Source: Gemmatimonadota bacterium (GTDB lineage Bacteria; Gemmatimonadota; Gemmatimonadetes; Gemmatimonadales; GWC2-71-9). From it: a stretch of DNA of 64,000 nt. Location of the stretch: positions 21,987-85,986 of the forward strand of contig QHVB01000031.1 of the NCBI GenBank assembly GCA_003222195.1, in the 5' to 3' direction. The translations under genes and the position numbers were made by a program. The notes beneath the pieces are model-generated. The model had not been told where the DNA came from, made no database searches, and saw only the letters and a list, made by a program, of their open reading frames with translations. Shown here in pieces: positions 8,419 to 16,667 of the stretch; the stretch's first letter is position 1; each line of letters opens with the position of its first letter.

Positions 8419-10385
8419 GGACGAGCAGGAGTGGGGGCGGAACTCGGGGGCAGCTCTGCGAACACCGTGACGGTCGTGCCCGCGGCGGCGCTGTCACCGG
8501 CCGCGGGCCAAGTGTGGTGCACCACGCCCCAGCCCTTCACGACGACGCGGAAGCCACGCCGGTGCAGCGTGCGCGCGGCTTCGCGCAGGGGGCGGCCGGT
8601 GACGTTGGGAACGACGCGGTCCGGTTGGGCCGCGGCCGTGTCGGGGACGTACGGCCACTGCACGACGTAAGGCACGACGCCGTCGGGCTCGTCGAGCGGC
8701 GGACGATCGGTCGTGGGCGCGACGTTCGAGAGGCGGGCGCGATCGAGGGCGACGGTGCGCGCGGCGAGCGCCTGCTCGAGCATCGAGCGCGTGACCGGGG
8801 CCGCGGTCTGCGCCGCGAAGTAACTCCCCTTCTGCGGATTGTCGATCTTCATCACTACGACGAGCTGCGGCGCATCGGCGGGAAACAACGCCGCGAACGA
8901 CGCCGTGTACTGACCGGCGGCGTAGCGGCCGCCGACGACGCGCCGCGCCGTGCCGGTCTTCGCGGCGAGCTGAAAGTTCGCGAGCGCGGCCCGCTCGCCC
9001 GTCCCACCCGGGTCGACCACGCCGCGCAGCAGCGCCCGCAGCTTGGCGGCGACTTGCGGCGACACGACGCGACGCACCGGCTCGGCGTGATGGCGATAGA
9101 GCAGCGCGCCGCGGGGATCGCGCACCTCGCGAATCAACGTCGGCTCGAGCAGCACGCCGTCGTTGGCGATCGCGCCGTACGCGGCCGCAAGCTGGATCGG
9201 CGTGACGGCCAGCTCATAGCCGATCGCGAGACTCGCCGAGCTGGGACGTGACCACTCGCGCGGGGGCCGGAGCCGCCCCGGCGATTCCGCCGGGAAATCC
9301 ACGCCGGTCGGGGCGCCGAACCCGAACGCCCGGAGCACGCCATACTGTTCATCGGGGTCGAGCCGCGCAGCGAATTTTACGAGCGCGATGTTGCTCGAGA
9401 CGCGAATCGCGTCCGCCAGCGTGAGCGACGGCAATGGGTGCTCATCCGTGACGACGCGGTCCGCGAGCCGGTAGCGGCCCCCTTCGCCGGACACCCGCTC
9501 GCCGGGGCGCACCCGATCGAACCTGATGAGGGCGGCCGCGGCAAAGATTTTCGCCAGCGATCCCGGCTCGAACGTCTCCGTGAAGGCGCTGGGCCGCATG
9601 CTGCCGTCGGCGCGCCGCGAAGCGACCGCCAGAATCTCCCCCGCCCGGGGATCGAGCATCACGACGTCACCGCCGTCCGCCTGCATGTTGTCGATCGCGT
9701 CGTCGAGCGCCCGCTGCGCGATCTCCTGCAGCTCGGCGTCGAGCGTGAGGACGACGTCACTGCCGGCCACCGGTTCGGCAATCACTCGGGCGGGCGATTC
9801 GTACTCGCGACCTTCGCGATCCTTGAGCACGACGGCCGATCCCGCTGTCCCGGCCAACAGGCTGTCCAGCAACCGCTCGAGGCCACCGCCCCCACTTCCC
9901 CCGCCGCGGCCGTCGTCCCCCACCCTCCCGATCACGGCGCGAGCGAAGTCAGCCGATGGATAGAAGCGCCGTAACACGGGCTCGAGGTGGATGCCGCGCA
10001 GGGCGCGCAGCGGCTGCACTTCGGGCGGCGTGAACGGACCCGCGAACCAGGCGTAGCGGCGGTGCAACGCGTGCTCGACGTCGCGGGGCGCGAGCCGCAG
10101 TTGGCGCGCGATCGTCCCGACGTCGCGGGACGGATCGCGCAGCTCGTTGGGCGCGATCCCCACGTGATACGTCTCCTGCGTCAGCGCGAGGCCCAGGCCG
10201 TGACGATCGTACAGCGTGCCGCGCCGCGCGTCGAGTATCACGCGCTCGGTCCGCTGCGCCTTCGCGGCGGCGGCGTACCTGCGCCCTTCGACGAGCTGCA
10301 CCTGCGCGGCCCGAAGCACCAGCGCGAGCAGCGCGATGCCGATCCCGATCTCCACGACCCGCAGGCGCACCAGGGGCTTGGCCAT
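8415..10385 (-). CDS. ftsI: FtsI-type class B penicillin-binding protein (septal transpeptidase) with one PASTA domain
   Basis: This 656-residue membrane-anchored transpeptidase cross-links septal peptidoglycan and should pair with FtsW. A single N-terminal membrane segment (residues about 12-30) is followed by the non-catalytic domain and then the transpeptidase domain with the active-site motifs SLAK, SSN and KTGTA. The C-terminal ~70 residues form one PASTA domain (RVVPNVTGRPLREAARTL). A glycine-rich stretch (DDGRGGGSGGGGLERLLD) interrupts the non-catalytic domain. The ATG at 10385 overlaps the ftsL stop (TAATG). PASTA domains are common in FtsI-type proteins outside Proteobacteria. Confidence 0.93.
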   Translation of the reverse strand: MAKPLVRLRVVEIGIGIALLALVLRAAQVQLVEGRRYAAAAKAQRTERVILDARRGTLYDRHGLGLALTQETYHVGIAPNELRDPSRDVGTIARQLRLAPRDVEHALHRRYAWFAGPFTPPEVQPLRALRGIHLEPVLRRFYPSADFARAVIGRVGDDGRGGGSGGGGLERLLDSLLAGTAGSAVVLKDREGREYESPARVIAEPVAGSDVVLTLDAELQEIAQRALDDAIDNMQADGGDVVMLDPRAGEILAVASRRADGSMRPSAFTETFEPGSLAKIFAAAALIRFDRVRPGERVSGEGGRYRLADRVVTDEHPLPSLTLADAIRVSSNIALVKFAARLDPDEQYGVLRAFGFGAPTGVDFPAESPGRLRPPREWSRPSSASLAIGYELAVTPIQLAAAYGAIANDGVLLEPTLIREVRDPRGALLYRHHAEPVRRVVSPQVAAKLRALLRGVVDPGGTGERAALANFQLAAKTGTARRVVGGRYAAGQYTASFAALFPADAPQLVVVMKIDNPQKGSYFAAQTAAPVTRSMLEQALAARTVALDRARLSNVAPTTDRPPLDEPDGVVPYVVQWPYVPDTAAAQPDRVVPNVTGRPLREAARTLHRRGFRVVVKGWGVVHHTWPAAGDSAAAGTTVTVFAELPPSSAPTPARP

Positions 10386-10684
10386 TAGAACGGCCGCTCT
10401 GGAGGTTGTGACGGTGGCGCCGGGATCAGAATGATCTCGGTGTCAGCGGGCAATCGGAGTCCCAGCTTCCGGGCGCGCGGCAGCAGCACGGATCGGCTCT
10501 CCGCGATGCGCACGCGGCGCTCCAGCTCCGCGCGACGGCCCTCCAACGATGCGCGCTGCTCACGCAAGTCGGTGAGCGCGCGCGCCGCATTGAGCGCCGC
10601 CGTCTGCCGGGCGATCACGAGCCACAGCGCCGCGAGCAACGCGACGAGCCAGAACGCGATCCAGTGGCGGCCTCTAAACGTCAC
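10385..10684 (-). CDS. ftsL: FtsL-like division protein
   Basis: This 99-residue bitopic protein has a short cytoplasmic N-terminus, one membrane segment (residues about 8-25, AFWLVALLAALWLVIA) and a periplasmic coiled coil rich in Leu, Glu and Arg, ending in a proline-rich tail. That layout and its position between rsmH and ftsI identify FtsL, which with FtsB (encoded at 53.9 kb) scaffolds the FtsW-FtsI synthase. Sequence conservation in this family is weak, so the call rests on topology and position. The GTG start at 10684 overlaps the rsmH coding end by 11 nt. Confidence 0.8.
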   Translation of the reverse strand: MTFRGRHWIAFWLVALLAALWLVIARQTAALNAARALTDLREQRASLEGRRAELERRVRIAESRSVLLPRARKLGLRLPADTEIILIPAPPSQPPERPF

Positions 10685-11633
10685 CCGGGGCCGCCTTCTC
10701 GAAGACGCGAAACTGCGCCGATCGGGCGCGGGGATTGACGGCGATTTCGCCAGACTCGGGCAGGATCGGTTTCTTGGTGAGCACGCGGCCCAACGCCCGG
10801 CCCCGGCAGGTGCAGATCGGCTGCTTGGGGGGACAGATGCAATCGCGAGCCCAGTCGCGAAACTCGTTCTTCACCACGCGGTCTTCGCCGGAGTGATAGG
10901 TGATGACCCCAAGCCGGCCGCCGGGGACGAGGGCATCACGCAATGCCGGCAGCGCGGCGACCAGCGTATCGATCTCGTGGTTGACGGCGATCCGCAGCGC
11001 CTGAAACAGGCGCGCGAAGTCGGGTGGCCCCGACCGGGGACCAAGGACCGCCCGGATGGCATTCACGAAGTCGTCGCTGATACCGAAGGGCGCCGAAAGT
11101 CGCCGGCGGACAACTTCCTTGGCGAGCCGACGCCCGCGGCGCTCATCGGCGAAGTCTTCGAAGACAGTGGCGAGTCGTTCTACGGGCCACGTGTTGAGGA
11201 TGTCGCGCGCCGCCACCCGTCCCCCTTCCCCCGTCCCCCCTCCCTCCATCCGCATGTCCAGTGGCGCGCCGGGCCGGAACGTGAAGCCGCGCTCCGTCGT
11301 GTCGAGCTGATGCGAGCTCACACCCAGGTCGAGCAGGATGCGGTCGGGATGAAATTCAGCAACGGCGGCAAGGGCGGCAGGGGCGGCAAAGGATGCTTCC
11401 AGGTAATCAATCCCATCGCTGCCGAGGCGGCGGCGCGTGGCGGCGACTGCATCCGGATCGCGATCGATGCCGAGCACGCGCGCGCCGGCGTCGCGCAGGA
11501 TGGCGGCGTGTCCACCGCCGCCGAGCGTCGCATCGACCGCCCGCTGGCTTCCCTGCGCCCAAGCGTGCACCGCGGCGGATAGGACCGGGACATGGTACGG
11601 GATGGAACGGGCGTCTGAGGCAGCCGTGGGCAC
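10674..11633 (-). CDS. rsmH: 16S rRNA (cytosine-1402-N4)-methyltransferase RsmH
   Basis: RsmH methylates N4 of C1402 in 16S rRNA and is the usual second gene of division/cell wall clusters. The 319-residue product shows YHVPVL, the SAM site VDATLGGGGHA, LDLGVSSHQLD, GFTF...PLDMRM, and late motifs ITYHSGEDRVVK and FRVFEKA. A Gly/Glu/Arg stretch (EGGGTGEGGR) interrupts the loop after DMRM, encoded by the G-rich repeat at 11216-11247. The start is GTG at 11633, with no Shine-Dalgarno at normal spacing. No mraZ is present; a tRNA-Asp terminator ends about 10 bp upstream. Confidence 0.94.
   Translation of the reverse strand: MPTAASDARSIPYHVPVLSAAVHAWAQGSQRAVDATLGGGGHAAILRDAGARVLGIDRDPDAVAATRRRLGSDGIDYLEASFAAPAALAAVAEFHPDRILLDLGVSSHQLDTTERGFTFRPGAPLDMRMEGGGTGEGGRVAARDILNTWPVERLATVFEDFADERRGRRLAKEVVRRRLSAPFGISDDFVNAIRAVLGPRSGPPDFARLFQALRIAVNHEIDTLVAALPALRDALVPGGRLGVITYHSGEDRVVKNEFRDWARDCICPPKQPICTCRGRALGRVLTKKPILPESGEIAVNPRARSAQFRVFEKAAPGDV
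11216..11247 (-). repeat. G-rich repeat copy 1, inside rsmH
   Basis: On the coding strand this contains the core GGGGGACGGGGGAAGGG and at least four runs of three or more G, the pattern able to form a G-quadruplex. The same core recurs at 21866-21894 (one mismatch) and 43914-43943 inside unrelated genes. Here it encodes a Gly/Glu/Arg loop not found in typical RsmH. Confidence 0.6.
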
Positions 11634-11638
11634 GCTCC

Positions 11639-11644
11639 ATAATA
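11639..11644 (-). promoter_or_regulatory. possible -10 box for rsmH (leaderless start)
   Basis: The minus strand reads TATTAT five bases before the rsmH GTG. If used, transcription would begin at or next to the start codon, giving a leaderless message, which agrees with the missing Shine-Dalgarno. No clear -35 element lies 17 bp upstream because the tRNA-Asp terminator occupies that space. This is a suggestion only. Confidence 0.25.
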
Positions 11645-11673
11645 AGAAAACCCCCGCCGATAAGGGGCGGGGG
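11644..11673 (-). terminator. intrinsic terminator after tRNA-Asp
   Basis: On the minus strand an 8-bp stem (CCCCCGCC / GGCGGGGG) with a 7-nt loop is followed by TTTTCTT. It lies 32 bp downstream of tRNA-Asp and 10 bp upstream of rsmH, and would separate the tRNA transcript from the wall cluster. Confidence 0.85.
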
Positions 11674-11705
11674 GCTCGGTGTCACTTTTTCAGAGCGGGG
11701 CTGGA

Positions 11706-11779
11706 CGGGGCTGACGGGGCTCGAACCCGCGACCTCCGGTGTGACAGACCGGCACTCTAACCAGCTGAGCTACAGCCCC
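11706..11779 (-). tRNA. tRNA-Asp (GTC anticodon)
   Basis: The minus strand folds as a full cloverleaf: acceptor GGGGCTG paired with CAGCCCC, D arm starting GCTC, anticodon stem CCGGT/ACCGG around the loop CTGTCAC (anticodon GTC), T arm GCGGG-TTCGAGC-CCCGT, discriminator G. The CCA end is not encoded. A strong terminator follows. Confidence 0.97.
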
Positions 11780-11827
11780 CAGCCCCAAGCCCCTCACGGA
11801 GCGCCGGAATATAGACCTGCGGTCAGG

Positions 11828-13630
11828 TCAATTCAACGGCGGCTTGCACTTGAACGCGTTCTGGACCGAAGGCTTTGCCCGCTCGTACTGAGCGACGAAC
11901 CCCAGCATCTGATCCGCCGTCGGCGGATGCACTCGCCGGCCCAATAGCAGCGCGTTCTTGGTCCGCGTAAGGCGATCGAACACCGCGTGCGCCTGGGGGC
12001 AGCGGCTCGCACCTTTCGCCTTGGTCATCTCCTGATACGGCCCGTTCAACGTCAGCACCGACGACAACCCATACCAGAAGCTCGCGTTGATGCGAACCTG
12101 CTGTTTGGGCCCCAGCGTGTCGGCGGGGTTTTTGGGCGCGATCATCGCGAGCAGCGAGTCGAGCCACGGGTAGGCCGGGCCATACGCGCCGGCCTGTGCC
12201 AGCTTGGAGCCGGCGGTCAACATGATGACGGCCGCTGCCAGCCGCTGGGTCGAGTCCGGCGAGGTCAGTCCCGGTTTCAGGGAGGCCCTGGCCGCGTCGA
12301 TCTTCGCCACAAAGGCCGCACGTCTCGGCTTCACGGCGACCGTGTCGCGCTGACCGGTCGTGTCCCACACCGCCGCGTCGACGATCGCCTTGGCGATCTG
12401 GAGGCTCGTCCCGACGTCGTTCGGCTCGAGCGCCAGCGCTTTCCGGTAGTACACCATCGCCGAGTCCATCTTCCCCGCGAGCTCCAGGGCCCCCGCGCGC
12501 GCCTTGACGAAGCTGACGTTGTTCGGGAAATGCCGGGTCGCGGCTTCCGTGAACATGAGTAGCGCCTGCGTGTCGGAGACCTGTTGCGCGGCGCCGAGTG
12601 CCGGTTTCAGGAATGTCGAGTCACCACGCGCCGCAGTATCATGGGCGAACTTTGCGACCCACACGTCCAGGGCGCAGCGGAAATTCGACGCTTCGGTGCA
12701 GATCGTCAGCTTCATGTCGAGCAGCTGCGCATCGCCGGGCATCACCTTGAGTCCGTCGTCGAGGACCTCGATGGCCCGCGGGTACTGCTTCATCTGCCGG
12801 AGCAGCTGCGCGATGCCGAGTCGCTTCTGCGTGTTGCGCGGCTCGCCCGCGAGCTGCCGGATGAAGGCCTCCATCGCCTTGAGCGTGTCGCCCTTCTGCT
12901 GATAGCCCCGGGCGATGTTCTCGAGCGCGGTGCCGTTGAGCGAGTCCCCCTTCAGGGCGCGCTCGGAGGCCGCGACCATGCTGTCCACCGGCATCCGCTG
13001 CGCTTCGTAGATCGTCGCGATGCACAACCACGCGCCGGTCGAATTGGGATCGATGGTCAGGGCCTTCTGCGCTTCGGCCCGCGCGCGCGCGAATGCCCCC
13101 TTCTTGCGCTCATCGTTGCAGTTGCGGATCGGCTCGCTCACGCGCACCGTCGAAGCGATGCGCTGGGCGATGACTTCCGCCAACGCCGCCGCCGTTCCGG
13201 GATTGCCGTTGGTCGCCGTGAAGCGCCCGGACATGCCGGAGCTCCCGATGTCGATCATCTCGACGTCGGCGCTCAGTGTGGCGCCGTTCTTCACCAGCGT
13301 GCCGGTCGTGTACGCGTGAACCTGGAGAAACCGCGCCAGCTGTCTCGCCTGCTGATCATCGAGCAGGCCGTTGCAGGGGAACCCCGACTGCGCGAGAGCC
13401 TCGCACAGCTTCGCCTTGGGGACGACCATGACTTTGTTCTTCACGAGCGAGTTGACGCGATCACGCACGGCGTCCGACACCGCGATGCTCGCGGCTGAGT
13501 CGGCGGACGCAGCTTCGAAGGGCAGGACCAGCAGGCGCACGGACGGTTGCTGCGGCGCCGCGATCTGCTGCGCGGCGGCAGTTGTCGCCACGCCGATCGA
13601 CATCGCCAATGCGAATTGAAGCGCTCTCAC
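11828..13630 (-). CDS. secreted TPR protein with FlgO/TolB-like N-terminal domain
   Basis: The 600-residue product begins with a signal peptide (MRALQFALAMSIGVATTAAA) and so should be periplasmic. Residues about 30-150 (LLVLPFEAASADSAA, VMVVPKAKL) resemble the N-terminal nucleotide-independent domain seen in FlgO/CsgG/TolB-like proteins. From about residue 170 TPR-type helices follow (IDPNSTGAWLCIATIYEAQR, YYRKALALEPNDVGTSLQIA), and several cysteines occur in pairs. The start is GTG with a strong GGGAGG ten bases upstream. It lies between two tRNA genes and no partner is evident. I assign no precise function; a role in envelope protein assembly is possible. Confidence 0.8.
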   Translation of the reverse strand: MRALQFALAMSIGVATTAAAQQIAAPQQPSVRLLVLPFEAASADSAASIAVSDAVRDRVNSLVKNKVMVVPKAKLCEALAQSGFPCNGLLDDQQARQLARFLQVHAYTTGTLVKNGATLSADVEMIDIGSSGMSGRFTATNGNPGTAAALAEVIAQRIASTVRVSEPIRNCNDERKKGAFARARAEAQKALTIDPNSTGAWLCIATIYEAQRMPVDSMVAASERALKGDSLNGTALENIARGYQQKGDTLKAMEAFIRQLAGEPRNTQKRLGIAQLLRQMKQYPRAIEVLDDGLKVMPGDAQLLDMKLTICTEASNFRCALDVWVAKFAHDTAARGDSTFLKPALGAAQQVSDTQALLMFTEAATRHFPNNVSFVKARAGALELAGKMDSAMVYYRKALALEPNDVGTSLQIAKAIVDAAVWDTTGQRDTVAVKPRRAAFVAKIDAARASLKPGLTSPDSTQRLAAAVIMLTAGSKLAQAGAYGPAYPWLDSLLAMIAPKNPADTLGPKQQVRINASFWYGLSSVLTLNGPYQEMTKAKGASRCPQAHAVFDRLTRTKNALLLGRRVHPPTADQMLGFVAQYERAKPSVQNAFKCKPPLN

Positions 13631-13666
13631 CGTGTACGTTCCTCCCGTTACGGGCTGCTACACCAA

Positions 13667-13740
13667 TGGGCGAAGAGGGATTCGAACCCCCGACATCCTG
13701 CGTGTAAGGCAGGCGCTCTGAACCGCTGAGCTATTCGCCC
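13667..13740 (-). tRNA. tRNA-Val (TAC anticodon)
   Basis: Minus-strand cloverleaf with acceptor GGGCGAA/TTCGCCC, anticodon stem CCTGC/GCAGG around CTTACAC (anticodon TAC), T arm GGGGG-TTCGAAT-CCCTC and discriminator A. CCA is not encoded. No U-tailed terminator separates it from the TPR gene 37 bp downstream, so co-transcription is possible. Confidence 0.97.
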
Positions 13741-13763
13741 GTGCCATTGGGGGAGCGGAGGTG

Positions 13764-13949
13764 CTAAAGGGCCAGGCCTACGGGAAACAACACGCAATAG
13801 CCCAGGACGAGCAGCACCGGCGCGAGCGTTGTGGAACCTCTCGACAACAACCAGTAACCCAGTGCGAGCGACACCAACGCGCCGCCGAGAACGATGTAGT
13901 TCTTCGGTCCGAAGCGGAGGCGCGACCGTGCAAGTGTTTGGTCCGGCAT
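13764..13949 (-). CDS. small two-helix membrane protein
   Basis: A 61-residue protein with a basic N-terminus containing FGPKNYIVLGGAL, then two hydrophobic segments (about 19-35 and 42-60) joined by LSRGSTT. The FGxxNY opening followed by a glycine-rich membrane segment and the APVLLVLGY pattern resemble small proteins annotated as DUF3098 in other phyla; that link is tentative. It follows the metallopeptidase gene by 14 bp and probably belongs to the same transcript. Function unknown. Confidence 0.6.
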   Translation of the reverse strand: MPDQTLARSRLRFGPKNYIVLGGALVSLALGYWLLSRGSTTLAPVLLVLGYCVLFPVGLAL

Positions 13950-13963
13950 TCTGGCGCCTGAGT

Positions 13964-14878
13964 CTATTCGGTAGTCTCAACATCGTCAAGCAGTTGGCTT
14001 CCATCCGCTTCCAGCGCCGCCCGCCTGGCTCGGTCGCGCTTGCGGCGCAGCACCACGAGCGCGACGAGCAGCGCGCCGATCGTCAGCCAGAAGAAGCCCC
14101 CGGCCGCGATCCAGGACAGCCAGCCGTAGCGCGACCCGACGTCCCGCTGCCAGCGCAGCTCGAAATCGCCCTCCGTGATGTGATACGTCTCACGCAGCGC
14201 CGCGTCGAACGACTCGGCATGGGGCAGGTTGGCAAGCAGAGGCGCGAGGCCCTCCTTCCCTCCCCAGCGTTCGAGCAGCACCACCGCCGTCGTCGCGAGC
14301 GCGTAGCCGGTCTCCGCGTCGCCGCGCGCCCCCCGAAGCGCGCGATCGATGTCATCGAGATCCATGCGAGCGCCACGCGCGAGCTGCCAGTTGAGGCGCA
14401 GCGCGTCAAACCGGTCCCATTCCTGCGCCGCCACAGCGGCGTAGCCCTCCTCGAACCAGAGCGGCAGGTGACGCACGACGTGCCAGCGCAGCGCGAGGTG
14501 GGCGAGCTCGTGCCGCAGCGCGACGGTCGGACGGTCGGACGGCCGGACGGTCAACAACACAATCGTAGCGGCATCTGGAAACGCCGCGCCCTCGCTCCAT
14601 AAAGGAAGGCGGCCGCGGGTGAGCGAGTCGTACTTCTCCCGAGTCGGAGCGAGGATGATGCGGATGGGACGATCGGGAAGTGGGCCGATTCCCGGGAAGT
14701 CGCGCGATCGCTCGGCCGCTTCTGCGATCGAGACGGCTAACGCCTGCTGAGGCGGCCACGCGACGGCCGTCACACGACCCACATCGACCGCGGTGGGGCC
14801 CTGCAGCAGCAGGGCAAACAGCGCTAGTCTCGCGGCGGCTCCTCGCCCCTGGCGACAAGCTCCAGCATTTCCTGGCAC
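13964..14878 (-). CDS. membrane-anchored gluzincin metallopeptidase (peptidase MA-like)
   Basis: The product has a hydrophobic export signal (LALFALLLQGPTA), a zinc-binding HELAH motif followed by LPLWFEEGYA (glutamate as third ligand, as in gluzincins), and a C-terminal membrane anchor (about FFWLTIGALLVALVVL) with a basic cytoplasmic tail. It should therefore be tethered to the membrane with its catalytic domain outside. I chose the GTG at 14878 (304 residues) because the ATG at 14926 would overlap the TPR gene by over 100 nt; either start is uncertain. Substrate unknown. It ends the chemosensory gene run. Confidence 0.75.
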   Translation of the reverse strand: MPGNAGACRQGRGAAARLALFALLLQGPTAVDVGRVTAVAWPPQQALAVSIAEAAERSRDFPGIGPLPDRPIRIILAPTREKYDSLTRGRLPLWSEGAAFPDAATIVLLTVRPSDRPTVALRHELAHLALRWHVVRHLPLWFEEGYAAVAAQEWDRFDALRLNWQLARGARMDLDDIDRALRGARGDAETGYALATTAVVLLERWGGKEGLAPLLANLPHAESFDAALRETYHITEGDFELRWQRDVGSRYGWLSWIAAGGFFWLTIGALLVALVVLRRKRDRARRAALEADGSQLLDDVETTE

Positions 14879-15690
14879 TTCTTGCCCCACGGATTGAACT
14901 TGTTCGCCTTGAAGCCGTCTTCCCACGTGGACTTGGCCTTCGCCTGATCGCCGGCGAACCAGTGCGCGCGTCCCAACTCGTAGTAGGCCTCGATCAAGTT
15001 GGGACCGAGTTTGATCGTCTTCTCGAAGAAGGTTTCGGCGTCCTCGAACATCTCGCGCTGCAAATAGACGAGGCCGAGATAGAAATGCGCGTACAACGTC
15101 GCCTTCCGGTCGTTGTCCAACCGGATCGCTTTCGACAGATGCTCGATCGCTTCGCCGAAGATCCGTTTCTTGAGGCAGATGTAGCCGACGTTGATCCGCG
15201 CGAGCGAATTCGCGGGCTCTTTCATCAGCACTTTCTGGAAGGTGCCGAGCGCGTCGTCGTAATCCTCGTGCAGCATTTGCGCCCAGCCGAGTAACGACTC
15301 GGCCTGCGTTTCGCCCGGCGAGAGCTGGAGCGCCTTCGTGAGCGCCTGGATCGCGCCGGCATGGTCGCCCAGCGAGATGAGACTCCAGCCCTTCTCGATG
15401 AAGGTGGTCGCGCCAATGTGATCGGCGTGCAACACCGGACGCTGCCCCGTGAATTCCGGCGCCGCCGCCTGCTTCGTGTCGGCGGCGATCTGCTTGTAGC
15501 GATCGACGAGCTGGCGAATGTCGTCCTTCAGCTGCGTCAGCTCGCTCAACATGCCGTCGACCTTTTTGAAGTACGCGATGATCTCGCGCTTCGCCGCTTC
15601 GCGCTCGGCATTCCCCGGCGCACTATCCAGCTGGCGCGCGATCGCGTCGTATTCGCGGCGCAACGCGGCGACCGGTGATTCTGCCGTCAT
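14824..15690 (-). CDS. TPR protein with N-terminal coiled coil, end of the chemosensory run
   Basis: A 288-residue soluble protein. Residues about 1-75 are helical and charged (YFKKVDGMLSELTQLKDDI), consistent with a coiled coil. From about residue 95 several TPR units follow (GWSLISLGDHAGAIQALTKA, YLGLVYLQREMFEDAETFFE). The start overlaps the stop of a cheW gene (ATGA), so it is very likely translated with the chemosensory proteins. No catalytic motif is seen. It may act as a scaffold or adaptor for the CheW/CheA array, but this is inferred only from position and repeat type. Confidence 0.8.
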   Translation of the reverse strand: MTAESPVAALRREYDAIARQLDSAPGNAEREAAKREIIAYFKKVDGMLSELTQLKDDIRQLVDRYKQIAADTKQAAAPEFTGQRPVLHADHIGATTFIEKGWSLISLGDHAGAIQALTKALQLSPGETQAESLLGWAQMLHEDYDDALGTFQKVLMKEPANSLARINVGYICLKKRIFGEAIEHLSKAIRLDNDRKATLYAHFYLGLVYLQREMFEDAETFFEKTIKLGPNLIEAYYELGRAHWFAGDQAKAKSTWEDGFKANKFNPWGKKCQEMLELVARGEEPPRD

Positions 15691-16157
15691 GTCACTCCCT
15701 GCAGAGCCAGTTTCTCATTGGAGTTCAGCAGCTTGTTCGTGTTCAAAACGACAATCGTCCGGCCATTCCGTACGACGAGGCCGTCGATGTATTCCGCAGC
15801 CAGCCCTTTGACGATCCCGGGCGGCGGCGTCACCGACTGTGCCGCCACCTGCATCACCTCGGTGACCGCGTCAACGATCATCCCGATCTTGCCGCCATCG
15901 AACTCGAGAATGACGGTGCGCGTATCCTCGCGCAGCGGCGCGGCCGCGCCGAGCCGCTTGCGCAAATCGACGAGCGGGATCGCGCCCCCCTGATACTGGA
16001 GCACGCCTTCGAGAAAGTCCGGCGCCTTGGGCAGCGGCGCCGGTGCCTCGTATCGCAAGATGCGCTCGACTTGAAAGATGTTGAACGCGAAATCCTGGCC
16101 GCCGACCTTGAAAGTGACCAGCTGGACATCATCACCGCCGGTACTGGTCATGGTCAT
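15687..16157 (-). CDS. cheW: CheW-type chemotaxis coupling protein (copy 1)
   Basis: CheW links receptors to the CheA kinase. The 156-residue product is a single CheW domain: VQLVTFKVGGQDFAFNIFQV, ILRYEAPAPLPKAPDFLEGV, a segment equivalent to the usual RG.viPviDL motif (here QGGAIPLVDLRKRLG), and IGMIVDAVTEVMQV. I chose the ATG at 16157, which overlaps the previous cheW stop (ATGA); the next TPR gene overlaps its own stop in the same way. It differs clearly from the copies at 16.2 and 31.8 kb, so the three may serve different receptors or array positions. Confidence 0.93.
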   Translation of the reverse strand: MTMTSTGGDDVQLVTFKVGGQDFAFNIFQVERILRYEAPAPLPKAPDFLEGVLQYQGGAIPLVDLRKRLGAAAPLREDTRTVILEFDGGKIGMIVDAVTEVMQVAAQSVTPPPGIVKGLAAEYIDGLVVRNGRTIVVLNTNKLLNSNEKLALQGVT

Positions 16158-16579
16158 ACGATCCGATCTCCCAGCGCGTCGAGATCGAGGATCGGCACCA
16201 GCCCTCCCCCACCCTCCGGCTCGGCCACGCCGGCCGCCCACGGCAGCGTCTGGCCGCGCGGCACGGGGAGCGGCTGCTCGCGCACCACGGCGTCAGCATC
16301 GTCTACCTCGAACGCGACCTGCTTGCCGGTGGCGCCGAGCTCCACGAGCACCACGGTCCGCACCCCGCGCGGGGCGACTGCCGGGGCTTCGATTCCCGTC
16401 AGAAATGCGCCCAGGTGGATCAGCGGCACGAGACGCCCGCGCAGCGTCGTCAAGCCACGCACCGCGGGAAGCGTGCGGGGAATATCGAGGACCTCGGTCG
16501 CATCACCCACTTCGAGCACCCGGCCGACGGGGAAGCCGTACGATTTTCCCTGGGAACGGACCAGCAAATAGCCTTTCAT
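16154..16579 (-). CDS. CheW-type chemotaxis coupling protein (copy 2)
   Basis: A 141-residue CheW-domain protein (YLLVRSQGKSYGFPVGRVLE, VRGLTTLRGRLVPLIHLGAF, VAFEVDDADAVV). The core is more divergent than copy 1 and it carries the loop LTGIEAPAVAPRG. The ATG at 16579 lies directly next to a composite palindromic repeat that separates it from cheB, so it is the only gene in this block not overlapped by its upstream neighbour. Likely a second coupling or adaptor protein in the same array. Confidence 0.88.
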   Translation of the reverse strand: MKGYLLVRSQGKSYGFPVGRVLEVGDATEVLDIPRTLPAVRGLTTLRGRLVPLIHLGAFLTGIEAPAVAPRGVRTVVLVELGATGKQVAFEVDDADAVVREQPLPVPRGQTLPWAAGVAEPEGGGGLVPILDLDALGDRIV

Positions 16580-16588
16580 CGCCGCATT

Positions 16589-16662
16589 CCCATCCTGAAG
16601 GATGGGCTCGGCAAGGCACTGTCCTTAAGGACAGCGTAGCGCCGAGCGCAGGCTTTAGCCTG
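16589..16662. repeat. composite palindromic repeat A between cheB and cheW
   Basis: Three hairpins in a row: CCCATCC-TGAA-GGATGGG (16589-16606), a long hairpin whose outer arms are CTCGGC/GCCGAG and whose core is CTGTCCTTAAGGACAG, and CAGGCTTTAGCCTG (16649-16662). The same order of parts occurs at 29337-29416. The copies share loops and the CTCGGCAAG arm while the stems vary by compensating changes, the pattern of mobile REP-type elements. Confidence 0.8.
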
Positions 16663-16667
16663 TCGAA

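Noticed and set aside
11407..11640. Alternative ATG at 11640 upstream of rsmH
   Set aside because: It is in a different frame from rsmH and its product has no family similarity.
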